A stretch of DNA of 28,892 bases. Origin: Prevotellamassilia sp. (GTDB taxonomy: Bacteria > Bacteroidota > Bacteroidia > Bacteroidales > Bacteroidaceae). Position 1 is the stretch's first letter. Each line of letters begins with the position of its first letter. This document shows, piece by piece, positions 1-7,461 of this stretch. Location of the stretch: contig VSQE01000030.1 in the NCBI GenBank assembly GCA_009775705.1, positions 1 to 28,892 of the forward strand. Reading direction: 5' to 3'. The notes under the pieces were generated by a model, which saw nothing but the letters and a program-made list of their open reading frames with translations, ran no database searches and was not told the DNA's origin. Made by a program: the position numbers and the translations under genes.

Positions 1-210
1 ATATAAGTTCTTGGATATTAAAAAATTAAAGATGATTGAAGATATAATTATCGGTAGATAGGACCAATTGAAGAAAGCATAGAAATAGAGTGATGCCAAG
101 ATCAGAATTATTTTTGCCGCTGTGTATTTTCCAAAATGATTCAGACCAAAATACATGAGAAATGTTGTTGGCAGAAACAGGAATATGAAAACAAACGAAT
201 TGAACAGCAT
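1..210 (-). CDS. MBOAT-family O-acyltransferase, N-terminal 70 codons (runs off window)
   Basis: An open frame on the minus strand starts with ATG at 210-208 and stays open for exactly 70 codons to the window edge. The translation begins MLFNSFVFIFLFLPTTFLMY and continues with a second hydrophobic stretch containing LASLYFYAFFNWSYL and SIIFNF. This is the characteristic N-terminus of AlgI/DltB-like membrane-bound O-acyltransferases, which acetylate or acylate cell-surface polysaccharides at the inner membrane. The visible part covers about two membrane segments; the catalytic histidine lies far beyond the edge. Identity rests on the N-terminal pattern only. Its partner (often an SGNH-hydrolase-like protein) would be outside the window. 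Confidence 0.8.
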   Translation of the reverse strand, partial: MLFNSFVFIFLFLPTTFLMYFGLNHFGKYTAAKIILILASLYFYAFFNWSYLPIIISSIIFNFLISKNLY

Positions 211-247
211 GATAATGGATTATGGGGTTATTTTATGAAAGTGGCTG

Positions 248-255
248 CAAATATA
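248..255 (-). promoter_or_regulatory. Candidate -7 element for the MBOAT gene
   Basis: The minus strand reads TATATTTG here, matching the Bacteroides -7 consensus TAnnTTTG, about 38 bases upstream of the MBOAT ATG. No convincing -33 TTTG lies 19-20 bases further upstream. The AT-rich repeat around it makes a chance match possible. Confidence 0.35.
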
Positions 256-304
256 TATATATTTGTGAAATTAATGGATACTGTTTCCTTAAAAAGTATA
301 ATTT

Positions 305-946
305 TTACTTTTTCTCCACAATGCTGTCACGCAGCACCAGTCTGGCTTCGGGGCCCATGTTGAAAAGCAGGTCGGCAATGCTCAGATTGGGCAGAAAGCC
401 GTTGCGCTGTGCGAAGACCTGCCAGTAGGGAACCGGCCGGAAGGCAGGGTCGGAGGCATAGTCCGTCTTGGGACGGATAGACTCGCGGAAATCGTCATGG
501 CCGGCCGGTGGTTCGGACAGGTAGGCGGAGGTCACTTCAACGCGGGGAGCCAGTTCCAGCAGACGGCATACTGTTTGCCGCAGGGCCTCGTTGAAATCCA
601 CCAGAAAGGTGTAGGGCCGTTCGTAGAGGGGCAGAATGTCATCGGCATAATATTCGAAGAAAGGGCTATTCTCGTAGGCGCTTGTCAGTGCTGTGCGGTG
701 GCGGTGGCGCCAGTTGCCGTGTCCGCTGATGCGGATGTCGCGCGTGGCGGGGCGCGCGGTGGCATCGTGCTCTATGGGGATGGTGAGCGCCAGCGGACCG
801 TCGGGTCCCGCAATGATGCAGCGGTTGCGGTAGGTCTGTTTCACATAGTGCTCGCAGCGTTCCTCCCTGATGCAGGGGGCGGCATAGAGTTTGGTATAGT
901 AGTGTACGGGGCCCAGATAGGCCGAAGTGAGCAGTGCGGGATTCAT
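305..946 (-). CDS. WbqC-like family protein
   Basis: A 213-residue protein opens with MNPALLTSAYLGPVHYYTKL, followed by a conserved YVKQTYRNRC segment and a C-terminal YWQVFAQRNGFLPNLSIADL segment. This is the typical frame of WbqC-like proteins, which are common in Bacteroidota and were first noted in O-antigen loci; their biochemical function is not firmly established. The length is normal for the family. The start codon overlaps the stop codon of the upstream S26 homologue by an ATGA, so the two are probably translationally coupled. It is the last gene of the dapB-lepB operon. No signal peptide is seen, so it is probably cytoplasmic. Confidence 0.85.
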   Translation of the reverse strand: MNPALLTSAYLGPVHYYTKLYAAPCIREERCEHYVKQTYRNRCIIAGPDGPLALTIPIEHDATARPATRDIRISGHGNWRHRHRTALTSAYENSPFFEYYADDILPLYERPYTFLVDFNEALRQTVCRLLELAPRVEVTSAYLSEPPAGHDDFRESIRPKTDYASDPAFRPVPYWQVFAQRNGFLPNLSIADLLFNMGPEARLVLRDSIVEKK

Positions 947-1446
947 CGGATCGTCAGGAAAAAGCGTTGCGGCCGTGGCAACCGGCTCCGTTTCCCTTTT
1001 TCGGGAACCGGGGGAATCGAGTAGCTGACGCAGACAGGGCGGCCTATGACGGAGCTGTTGGGAACCAGCCGGCGCAACTGTCCGCCGGTCCAGAAGCGTC
1101 CGGCGGGGACGATGAAACGCCCTTCCACCGTGTCGCCGCCGACGGCATCGATTCGGCCGAGACAGATTTTATCGGGACAGTCGGGGTGGCGGAAAGCCAC
1201 GGCGCTGCCTTTTTGCGGAGCGTGTGACAGGACGATGGAGATGCGGTCCACCAGCACACGGTCGCCGGCCTTCAGGCCCAATGCGGGCACATCGGACGGG
1301 GTGACATATTGGGTGAGGGCCGCTCTCATGCCTACCACTGCTGCCGCGGCCACCGTTATGGGCAGGACAATGCGCCGCAGGCAACCCGTCCTTCCCCATA
1401 AGGGAGAGGGCATGCGGAGTTTGCCTAAATAGCGTTTTGCAACCAT
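943..1446 (-). CDS. Degenerate signal-peptidase-I-like (S26) protein, probably inactive
   Basis: A 167-residue protein has one N-terminal membrane segment (about residues 24-46) followed by a short S26-like domain. The serine box is recognisable as SDVPALGLKAGDRVLV with Ser51 in the nucleophile position. The lysine box, normally YVKRVVG, reads CLGRIDAVGGD, so the general-base lysine is replaced by Gly97. The late box GDNRDNSxDSRxWG is also missing, leaving only the LVP...VIGRPV remnant. It is about a third the length of its neighbour LepB. It lies 25 bases after lepB and overlaps the WbqC-like gene by ATGA. The family assignment is fairly sure. Loss of proteolytic activity is inferred from the missing lysine; a role as partner or regulator of LepB is speculation. 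Confidence 0.75.
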   Translation of the reverse strand: MVAKRYLGKLRMPSPLWGRTGCLRRIVLPITVAAAAVVGMRAALTQYVTPSDVPALGLKAGDRVLVDRISIVLSHAPQKGSAVAFRHPDCPDKICLGRIDAVGGDTVEGRFIVPAGRFWTGGQLRRLVPNSSVIGRPVCVSYSIPPVPEKGKRSRLPRPQRFFLTIR

Positions 1447-1471
1447 GTTTGTCTGTCCGTGATCTCAGGAG

Positions 1472-2956
1472 TTATTTGGCGTTGGCCACCCACTTGAAGA
1501 TCCTGTTCCAGCGTATCTTTCCATCGAAGAGACCGTAGTCTGGGTCCAGCGAGAGCCATACGAAGAGCGGTTTGCCCACGACGTGGTCTTCGGGCACGAA
1601 GCCCCAGAAGCGCGAGTCGGCCGAGTTGTCTCGGTTGTCGCCCTGCATCCAGTAATAGTCCATCTTGAAAGTGTAGCGGTCCGTCTGCCGTCCGTTGATG
1701 AAGATCTTCCCGTTCTTCACCTCCAGCCGGTTGCCTTCGTAGACACGTATGGGGCGTTCGTACACGGGGAGGATGTCTGTGGTCAGGCGGAGGGTTTCGC
1801 CTTTCTTGGGGATCCAGATACCGTCGGGGCCGCCATAGTTGGACGTAGTCCAGTCTTTGGCCATGTTCTGCGGATAGAGCCAGGGCGTATCTTCGAGGAA
1901 GGAGGCCCGTGAGATGCTTTCCACGAAGTCCTGTTTTTTGAGCACTTCCAGCACGTGGCGCGTCAGAGGCATGAACACGTGCGTGCGTCCGGCCTCGTCC
2001 GTCAGGGTCTGCGAGAGGTCCTCGTCGGTGATGCCCAGCTCGCGTTTCAGGTATTCGGGCAGGGGGGAGCGGAACACCACGTCATAGCAATATTGCGAAT
2101 GGTCGGGTTCGCGGTTGGGCTTCCCGTCAAGATAGATGGTGTCGTTGCGGATGAGCAGCGTCTGTCCCGGCATTCCCACACAGCGTTTCACGTAGTTCTC
2201 CCGGCGATCCACAGGCCGGCTGGTCACTTTGCCGAACTCGGCGGGGTGGGTACGCATGATTTCCTGCCCCGTCGCATAGATGCGTCTGAACACCGCTTGC
2301 TGCTGTTCGTAGGGAGTTTCGGGGGTGAGGGCGGAAGAGGGGAGTGAGTTTGTCGCGGGAAGCCGGAGCGCCTCATCGCCGTACTGATAGACAAGGCGGT
2401 AGTAGTCCTGGTTCTGCTTGTTGAGGGCCACGGTGTCGCCGGCGGGATAGTTGAACACCACGATGTCGTTCAATTTGACGCGGCCCAGTCCTTCCACGCG
2501 GCGGTAGGGCCAATGGGGGTGTTCCAGATAGCTCTTGCAGTTGAAGACGGGGAGCGTGTGCTGTGTCAGGGGCATCGAGAGCGGCGTCTGCGGGATGCGG
2601 GGGCCGTAGCTCAGTTTGCTCACCAGCAGGTAGTCGCCCGTGAGGAGCGTTTTCTCAAGCGAGGAGGAGGGAATCACGAAGTTCTGGAAGAAAAACTGGT
2701 TCAGGAAATAGATGGCCACGAGGGAGAAAACCAGTGCGTCCACCCATCCCATGATGAAGCGTGTGAAGGGGTTGTCGCTTTCCTTCCACCATCCCCAGTT
2801 GATGTTTTTCGTGATGTAGGCATCGTAGATGAAGGGCAGGACCACCAGTCCCATCCAGGATTTCACCCAGAAGAGGAAAATCAGGTAGAGGACGACGACG
2901 AGTGTCAGTCTGACGTATGCCTTGCGCGGCGCGGGGGCTGTGAGTTTCAGTTTCAT
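1472..2956 (-). CDS. lepB: Signal peptidase I
   Basis: A 494-residue inner-membrane serine protease that removes signal peptides from secreted proteins. Two or three N-terminal membrane segments lie at roughly residues 17-48 and 68-92. The catalytic Ser99 sits in SSSLEKTLLTGDYLLVSKL, the catalytic Lys257 in NYVKRCVGMPGQ, and the closing box reads GDNRDNSADSRFWGFVP. The serine and lysine boxes are separated by an insertion of about 150 residues, much longer than in E. coli LepB; long inserts are common in Bacteroidota. It follows dapB by 36 bases in the same direction, as in many Bacteroidales. The start is the first ATG after the dapB stop. Confidence 0.95.
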   Translation of the reverse strand: MKLKLTAPAPRKAYVRLTLVVVLYLIFLFWVKSWMGLVVLPFIYDAYITKNINWGWWKESDNPFTRFIMGWVDALVFSLVAIYFLNQFFFQNFVIPSSSLEKTLLTGDYLLVSKLSYGPRIPQTPLSMPLTQHTLPVFNCKSYLEHPHWPYRRVEGLGRVKLNDIVVFNYPAGDTVALNKQNQDYYRLVYQYGDEALRLPATNSLPSSALTPETPYEQQQAVFRRIYATGQEIMRTHPAEFGKVTSRPVDRRENYVKRCVGMPGQTLLIRNDTIYLDGKPNREPDHSQYCYDVVFRSPLPEYLKRELGITDEDLSQTLTDEAGRTHVFMPLTRHVLEVLKKQDFVESISRASFLEDTPWLYPQNMAKDWTTSNYGGPDGIWIPKKGETLRLTTDILPVYERPIRVYEGNRLEVKNGKIFINGRQTDRYTFKMDYYWMQGDNRDNSADSRFWGFVPEDHVVGKPLFVWLSLDPDYGLFDGKIRWNRIFKWVANAK

Positions 2957-2992
2957 GCTGTGTTATGTGCGGATTATGGTAGAGGCGTTTTT

Positions 2993-3748
2993 TCAGAAAT
3001 CAAAGAGGTCGTCAATGCCAAGCAGTCCGGAGTGCGTGGCCGTGAACTCGGCGGCGAGGACGGCTCCTAAGGCAAAGCCCTTGCGGCTGTGCGCGTCGTG
3101 TGTGAGGGTGATGCTGTCGGCCTCGCTGTCGTAGGTCACGGAGTGGATGCCGGGCACTTCGTCGCGGCGCACGGCGTCGATGCGTAACAGGTTGTCGGGA
3201 GTATGGCGGGTGCCCGATGTCGTGCCGTCGGCCGCGTGCAGCTCTCCTTTCGTCCATCCCGTCTTGCGGTCCATCTCCGCCACGATCTGCTCCGCCAGTG
3301 TGATGGCCGTTCCGCTCGGAGCGTCCAGTTTGTGAATGTGGTGGGTTTCCTCCATCGTCACGTCGTAGGCGGGAAAGCGGTTCATGATGCGGGCCAGATA
3401 TTTGTTGACCGCGCTGAAGACGGCCACTCCCAGTGAGAAGTTGGAGGCCCAGAAAAGGGTATTCCCCTCTTCCGCGCACAGCCGCCGCATCTCCTCGCCG
3501 TGGTGTTCCATCCATCCGGTAGAACCGCTCACCACCTTCACACCCTTCTGCCAGGCGCGCAAACAGTTTTCGCGGGCCGTGTCGGGGGTGGTGAATTCGA
3601 TAGCCACTTCCGCACTGCGGAATGCCTCGCTGTCGAAGTCTCCGGTGTTGTCCTTGTCGATGATGCAGACGATGCGGTGTCCGCGTTTCAGGGCGATCTC
3701 CTCGATCATGTGCCCCATTTTGCCGTATCCTATGAGTGCTATTTTCAT
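2993..3748 (-). CDS. dapB: 4-hydroxy-tetrahydrodipicolinate reductase
   Basis: A 251-residue cytoplasmic enzyme that reduces hydroxy-tetrahydrodipicolinate with NAD(P)H in the diaminopimelate/lysine pathway. The N-terminus MKIALIGYGKMGHMIEEIA is the Rossmann dinucleotide-binding motif (GYGKMG). The signature ETHHIHKLDAPSGTA is clear in the middle of the protein and holds the catalytic His and Lys residues. The length is normal. It is the first gene of an operon that continues into lepB, the S26 homologue and the WbqC-like gene. A -7 promoter element lies about 31 bases upstream of its ATG. Confidence 0.96.
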   Translation of the reverse strand: MKIALIGYGKMGHMIEEIALKRGHRIVCIIDKDNTGDFDSEAFRSAEVAIEFTTPDTARENCLRAWQKGVKVVSGSTGWMEHHGEEMRRLCAEEGNTLFWASNFSLGVAVFSAVNKYLARIMNRFPAYDVTMEETHHIHKLDAPSGTAITLAEQIVAEMDRKTGWTKGELHAADGTTSGTRHTPDNLLRIDAVRRDEVPGIHSVTYDSEADSITLTHDAHSRKGFALGAVLAAEFTATHSGLLGIDDLFDF

Positions 3749-3779
3749 TGTGTTTCGCGTTTTCGGTTGAAATTTCTTG

Positions 3780-3787
3780 CAAACTTA
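3780..3787 (-). promoter_or_regulatory. Candidate -7 element for the dapB operon
   Basis: The minus strand reads TAAGTTTG, a full match to the Bacteroides -7 consensus TAnnTTTG, about 31 bases upstream of the dapB ATG. A well-spaced -33 TTTG is not evident. Confidence 0.5.
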
Positions 3788-3877
3788 CAAAAAATGAGCG
3801 AGAAAAGAGCGTCGCGGGCCGGCTTTCTTTGAGAGGGCGGGCACCGGTGTACGAAAGGCGGCGGATGAAGGAAAATG

Positions 3878-4948
3878 TTACAGGCAATCACTGTAAGGAA
3901 GCCCTTTGATGTAATTTTCCATATATTCCCAATCCGGATAGCCTTCGGAGTTGACGGGCAATTTAATCCGTGACGCCGGCATCCGTTTAGGGCGCCATTT
4001 TCGGCCGTATGCCCAGCGGTAGCGTTCTTTCTCGATCAGTGTACACAGGAACATGGCGATATAGCGGTTAAGTTCATGTCCTTTCAGATAGAGAGGATTC
4101 ACGCTATGACTACAGGTGAATTTTTTTTTCTGATAGAAGGCAAATCCTATGGATCCGTCATTGGAGACTGTAATCCCGTTACCCGGAAAAATCTTTTGGA
4201 AGAGTCTCTGGTTGGGATCTTCGCCTGTTTTGCTGGCATCGTCTATGTCTTTTACGGAATATCTTGCAGTGATGCCGTTATTGCTGTCGGTTGCTCCTAT
4301 GAAAGGAATTTCGCTGCCGCTTGTGTCTTCCGGCTTTTTGTTATAGAAACCTTTGCGTATTTCAAATATTTCGTCGTATCTGAACCACCGCCATGTACGG
4401 ACATCGGTCAGCGCCAGTTTTTCCGAGGCGGCGGAAAAGGAATCCCGGCCGTTCCATACGGCACGGGCTGTCGGTGGCAGGAGAGGTATCAGGGAGGATG
4501 CGACAAAACTTTCCATAAAATCCCAGTCGGGTGTACCGGATTCATTGACAGGCAATTTTATGGTCGACTGCAACATCAGCTGTTTGTCCCATTTGCGGCC
4601 GTAGTTAAAGCGATATTTTTCTTTATTTATAATTGTCGTCAGGAATATGGCTATATTCTTATTGAGCCTTCCTTTTTTCAGAGAAAGGACATTGATGTCA
4701 TCGGAAGCCCAGAAGGGATCCTGCTGATAGAATGCTTCCGCAATGGACCCGTTATAGCTCACTGTGATCTTGTTTCCTGCAAAGATGTGTGCGTTGTTTG
4801 CTATATGTGCCGTAACACCGTTGTTCCGGTCTGTCGCGCCGATATAATTGATGTCTCCGGGGATCATGTCGGCTTTGACCAGTCTTTTCCCTTTTTCTAT
4901 GTAAAAGATTTCGCTATATGCGAAGTTCTTCCATCCAGAAGTGTTCAT
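3878..4948 (-). CDS. BcgI-like restriction-modification specificity subunit
   Basis: A 356-residue protein made of two similar halves, as in HsdS and BcgI B subunits. Each half opens with a WKNFAYSEIF/WRWFRYDEIF-type segment, then IGATDxNNGxTA, GSI(A/G)xAFYQ, and closes with RYxxxYGRKW and IKLPVN...PDW(D/E)(F/Y)ME. The first repeat covers roughly residues 5-160 and the second roughly 185-350. Each half should be a target recognition domain reading one half of a bipartite DNA site. The length is close to that of BcgI B (recalled as about 340 residues). It starts 6 bases after the stop of the methylase-nuclease gene and is surely cotranscribed. The recognition sequence cannot be read from the protein. 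Confidence 0.85.
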   Translation of the reverse strand: MNTSGWKNFAYSEIFYIEKGKRLVKADMIPGDINYIGATDRNNGVTAHIANNAHIFAGNKITVSYNGSIAEAFYQQDPFWASDDINVLSLKKGRLNKNIAIFLTTIINKEKYRFNYGRKWDKQLMLQSTIKLPVNESGTPDWDFMESFVASSLIPLLPPTARAVWNGRDSFSAASEKLALTDVRTWRWFRYDEIFEIRKGFYNKKPEDTSGSEIPFIGATDSNNGITARYSVKDIDDASKTGEDPNQRLFQKIFPGNGITVSNDGSIGFAFYQKKKFTCSHSVNPLYLKGHELNRYIAMFLCTLIEKERYRWAYGRKWRPKRMPASRIKLPVNSEGYPDWEYMENYIKGLPYSDCL

Positions 4949-4954
4949 GGGTTG

Positions 4955-6811
4955 TCAGTTCTTCGAGTTTGCAATAGAGAATGCGACATACTCACGCATT
5001 TTTTTCAGGAAATCCTCCTCGCATAAAGTGGAATAGTCGGTTTCCATGTAGGCTTCCGCGCACCATTCGTCATCTGCTGTCACTTCGTGGCGGACGGAAA
5101 GTCCTTCCACCTCGTCCAGATTGCGATAGGCCGAAATCCACCGGTTGTGTACGTCATTCTTAAAACGGCCGCGCACGTCGATTCGTCCCTGATGTTTGCG
5201 TTTTTCAAAGCCGTCGTCCTTGAAATATCCGAACCAGGTTTTCCGGCCTTTGTTGGTTTTGTTCGCTTCCCATACCATTATACAGGTAACCACGCCTACC
5301 GGATAGAAGAGGTCATCGGGCATGGACAGCACGGCTTTGAGACAGTGGCGGGCCAGCAGTTCCTGCTTGACGGCCTTAAGGTCTTTTTCCTCTTTAATGG
5401 CACAGCTCATCTGCACGATTGCCACGACACGGCCGTTTTGTGGAGATACCACATCCAGCGCGTGCTGTACGAAGCGTAACTGTTCGGCCACTCCCACATC
5501 GTATGGCGGATTCAGAAATGCGACTGTGGGCTTGTGGTTTTCCTTTATCCGGTCTTTTATCTGGAAACAGTCTCCGCAATAGATGTTGCTTTTTCCGTCT
5601 CCGCGCAGCAGCATATTGGAACAGGCGTATGTGTACATATTTGGTCGCAGTTCCACCCCGACGAGTTGTCGGGAGCGGATTCGCGTTTTGAGCGCATCGT
5701 CATTGCCCGCTTCCCGAAACATCCGTTTCATGCCTGCGACAAGAAAACCGGCAGTTCCGCAACAAGGATCATAGAGGACATCATGAGCCGTCAGGTCTGC
5801 CAGATCGCAGAAAAAGTCCGTGATATGAAAAGGTGTAAGCACCAGTCCTTGCTTTTGCTCGCTTCCGGCATAGCGGATAAATTCGGTGTAGAAACGGCCC
5901 AACACGTCGTAGCCCGAATGTTCCATCGTGGTGAGAGGATACACGTATTTGTGCAGATAGTTTATCATCTCTTTCAGCACTTCCAGTGTGGCACGTTCTT
6001 TTCTGGAGTGCTTGTCCTTGATGTAGTCTTGCGTGAAAAGCGGATCGTTCTGTATTTTTCTGAACTCTCCGAGCATGGCTTCACGGTTCCGTACCTGATT
6101 AAGGGTCAGTGTTGTCTCTATGGCCTTGATCATGGATTCGCTCAGGCTCTTGATGGTGGGCTCCACCGCATAGCCGAGCTTGAAGGAAGGGCTGATGAGG
6201 GAAAGCAGGATGGCGCTGACCATCGTGTTGCGCATGGTTTCCGATATGGAGTAGCTGTTGTACACCATATTCAGGTCGATGGCTTTCTGTACAATATCTA
6301 TGTTGCGTAGGTTCCCGGCGAATTGTTCGTTGGAAAATATATGCAGATAGGAGTTGACAGACAAGAGCCGTTTGTCCGGGGTTTCCTTGTACCCCGGTTC
6401 TCCCTTGTGCCAGAGAAAATGTGACACGCGCAGTTCTTCCGGGGTCTCTCCGCTTACGGCTATGGCCAATACGTCATATTCCGCAGAAAGACTGCGGGCA
6501 TAATGCAGAACCCCGTCTACGGCATAATCCGTGATTTGTGTACGGTCCAGACTTTCGTGCATGGCAGGCAGAGCCTTGCATTCTATCACGATCAGGTAAC
6601 GGCTGTCCGAAGGGAAACTGACGATAAGGTCAGGGGCGCCTATCCCTTTTTTTCCTGTCTTCGACTGTCCCCGCATCAGGTCGGCAATACGGCGGTTCAC
6701 GGATCTTTGCTCTTCTATTTTTATGGATTTGCAAAGAGGATCGGAGTAAAAATGTTGGCGTACAATATTTTCGGTGAGACGTTCATTGACCATAAGTCCT
6801 AAAATTATCAT
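4955..6811 (-). CDS. BcgI-like fused restriction endonuclease / N6-adenine methyltransferase
   Basis: A 618-residue protein joins a nuclease domain to an adenine methyltransferase. The N-terminal part carries a PD-(D/E)XK pattern: Pro60-Asp61 and Glu77-Cys78-Lys79 in GAPDLIV...YLIVIECKA. The methyltransferase has motif I as DPCCGTAGF (348-356) and the catalytic NPPY (434-437), as in HsdM-type gamma enzymes. No helicase domain is present, which argues against a classical type I HsdR. Fused nuclease-methylase plus a two-TRD specificity partner is the BcgI (type IIB) arrangement. The start may instead be the ATG at 6793 (MVNERLTENIV), six codons in, because the first residues look like a non-conserved extension. 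Confidence 0.85.
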   Translation of the reverse strand: MIILGLMVNERLTENIVRQHFYSDPLCKSIKIEEQRSVNRRIADLMRGQSKTGKKGIGAPDLIVSFPSDSRYLIVIECKALPAMHESLDRTQITDYAVDGVLHYARSLSAEYDVLAIAVSGETPEELRVSHFLWHKGEPGYKETPDKRLLSVNSYLHIFSNEQFAGNLRNIDIVQKAIDLNMVYNSYSISETMRNTMVSAILLSLISPSFKLGYAVEPTIKSLSESMIKAIETTLTLNQVRNREAMLGEFRKIQNDPLFTQDYIKDKHSRKERATLEVLKEMINYLHKYVYPLTTMEHSGYDVLGRFYTEFIRYAGSEQKQGLVLTPFHITDFFCDLADLTAHDVLYDPCCGTAGFLVAGMKRMFREAGNDDALKTRIRSRQLVGVELRPNMYTYACSNMLLRGDGKSNIYCGDCFQIKDRIKENHKPTVAFLNPPYDVGVAEQLRFVQHALDVVSPQNGRVVAIVQMSCAIKEEKDLKAVKQELLARHCLKAVLSMPDDLFYPVGVVTCIMVWEANKTNKGRKTWFGYFKDDGFEKRKHQGRIDVRGRFKNDVHNRWISAYRNLDEVEGLSVRHEVTADDEWCAEAYMETDYSTLCEEDFLKKMREYVAFSIANSKN

Positions 6812-6839
6812 TAGAGTGCTGATGCGACAGCCTATCTTG

Positions 6840-6871
6840 CAAAGATACGATTAATAATTCAACTCTACAAA
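6840..6871 (-). promoter_or_regulatory. Promoter of the restriction-modification operon
   Basis: The minus strand has TTTG at 6871-6868 and, after a 20-base spacer, TATCTTTG at 6847-6840. Both match the Bacteroides -33 (TTTG) and -7 (TAnnTTTG) elements. The -7 lies about 28 bases upstream of the first ATG and about 46 upstream of the alternative ATG. Confidence 0.65.
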
Positions 6872-7120
6872 AGAATGGATTTTTTTAAGAACTTGGTGTT
6901 TTTTGTTCGGCGTTCGTTTAGCTTTGCGCGACAGACAAGAAGTTGCGCCGCATCTCTTCTCCTGCCCGGAAAGCGCATGCGGTGCAAGCAACTGGAGTGG
7001 TCCCCTATACAAAAACCGTGCCAAACCGAAAAGGGCGTAAAACCGTGCGGCTGATATTTCAGTCTTTTTAATGGTTTTGCACGAAGTTTAACCTGAAGGT
7101 TTCGGAAAAACTACAAGAAC

Positions 7121-7196
7121 GGACCTTTTTTTCACAAGATAGTATGTTTTTCAAAAAAGATAGGACCTTTTTTCAACAAGATCCTATGTTTTTTTC
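7121..7196. repeat. Two imperfect direct repeats of about 32-34 bases
   Basis: Copy 1 (7121-7152) and copy 2 (7163-7196) both follow the pattern GGACC, T-run, CA(A)CAAGAT, a few bases, TATG, T-run, C. The copy starts are 42 bases apart. Copy 2 also holds an inverted pair, ATAGGA before it and TCCTAT inside it, followed by a T7 run. The function is unknown. Confidence 0.7.
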
Positions 7197-7210
7197 ACGT
7201 TAAGCGACGA

Positions 7211-7236
7211 AAAAAACCGCCCGATAGGCGGCTTTT
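7211..7236. terminator. Orphan bidirectional terminator-like hairpin
   Basis: The stem CCGCC (7217-7221) pairs with GGCGG (7227-7231) around a 5-base loop. A run of A precedes it and CTTTT follows it, so it looks like a rho-independent terminator on either strand. No annotated gene ends into it on either side. Confidence 0.55.
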
Positions 7237-7396
7237 CAGGGTTGTTCTACTTTGGTAGTGCAAATATAATACCTGCGAGGGCGAAAAGCAAATGTTAATT
7301 AACTTACTTTTAGACTCCGGATTTCTCCGTTGCGGGGTGTGACAGGCACAAACCGGACGGAAATCGGGGGGAGTGCGACGGAAAAACGGGCTTCGG

Positions 7397-7428
7397 TTTC
7401 CGCACGAGACAAAAAAATGCTAATTTTG
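7397..7428 (+). promoter_or_regulatory. metG promoter
   Basis: TAATTTTG at 7421-7428 matches the -7 consensus TAnnTTTG. TTTC at 7397-7400 (one mismatch to TTTG) lies 20 bases upstream. Transcription would start near 7434, so the metG start must be the ATG at 7462 and not an upstream in-frame codon. Confidence 0.6.
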
Positions 7429-7461
7429 TTCTTTCAAAGAAATCAATACCAAATTCAGGAT

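Larger units (their letters stand above)
6872..7396. other. Non-coding stretch between the RM operon and metG
   Basis: No credible gene is visible here. An imperfect hairpin lies at 6942-6992: the arms CCGCAT and ATGCGG are flanked by further partial pairing between GTTG and CAAC. The 10-mer AAAACCGTGC occurs twice (7012-7021 and 7039-7048). Direct repeats at 7121-7196 and a terminator-like hairpin at 7217-7231 are listed separately. A small RNA cannot be excluded, but none is recognised. Confidence 0.4.

Noticed and set aside
136..428. Short plus-strand open frames over the left gap and the end of the WbqC-like gene
   Set aside because: They lack family resemblance and lie antisense to the MBOAT start or the WbqC-like gene. 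The minus-strand readings are clearly protein-like.
7121..7196. A CRISPR array
   Set aside because: There are only two imperfect copies, separated by about 10 bases, with no spacer structure and no cas genes.
7330..7461. N-terminal extension of metG by 44 codons
   Set aside because: It overlaps the predicted -33/-7 promoter and has no family similarity. The ATG at 7462 gives the standard MetRS start.
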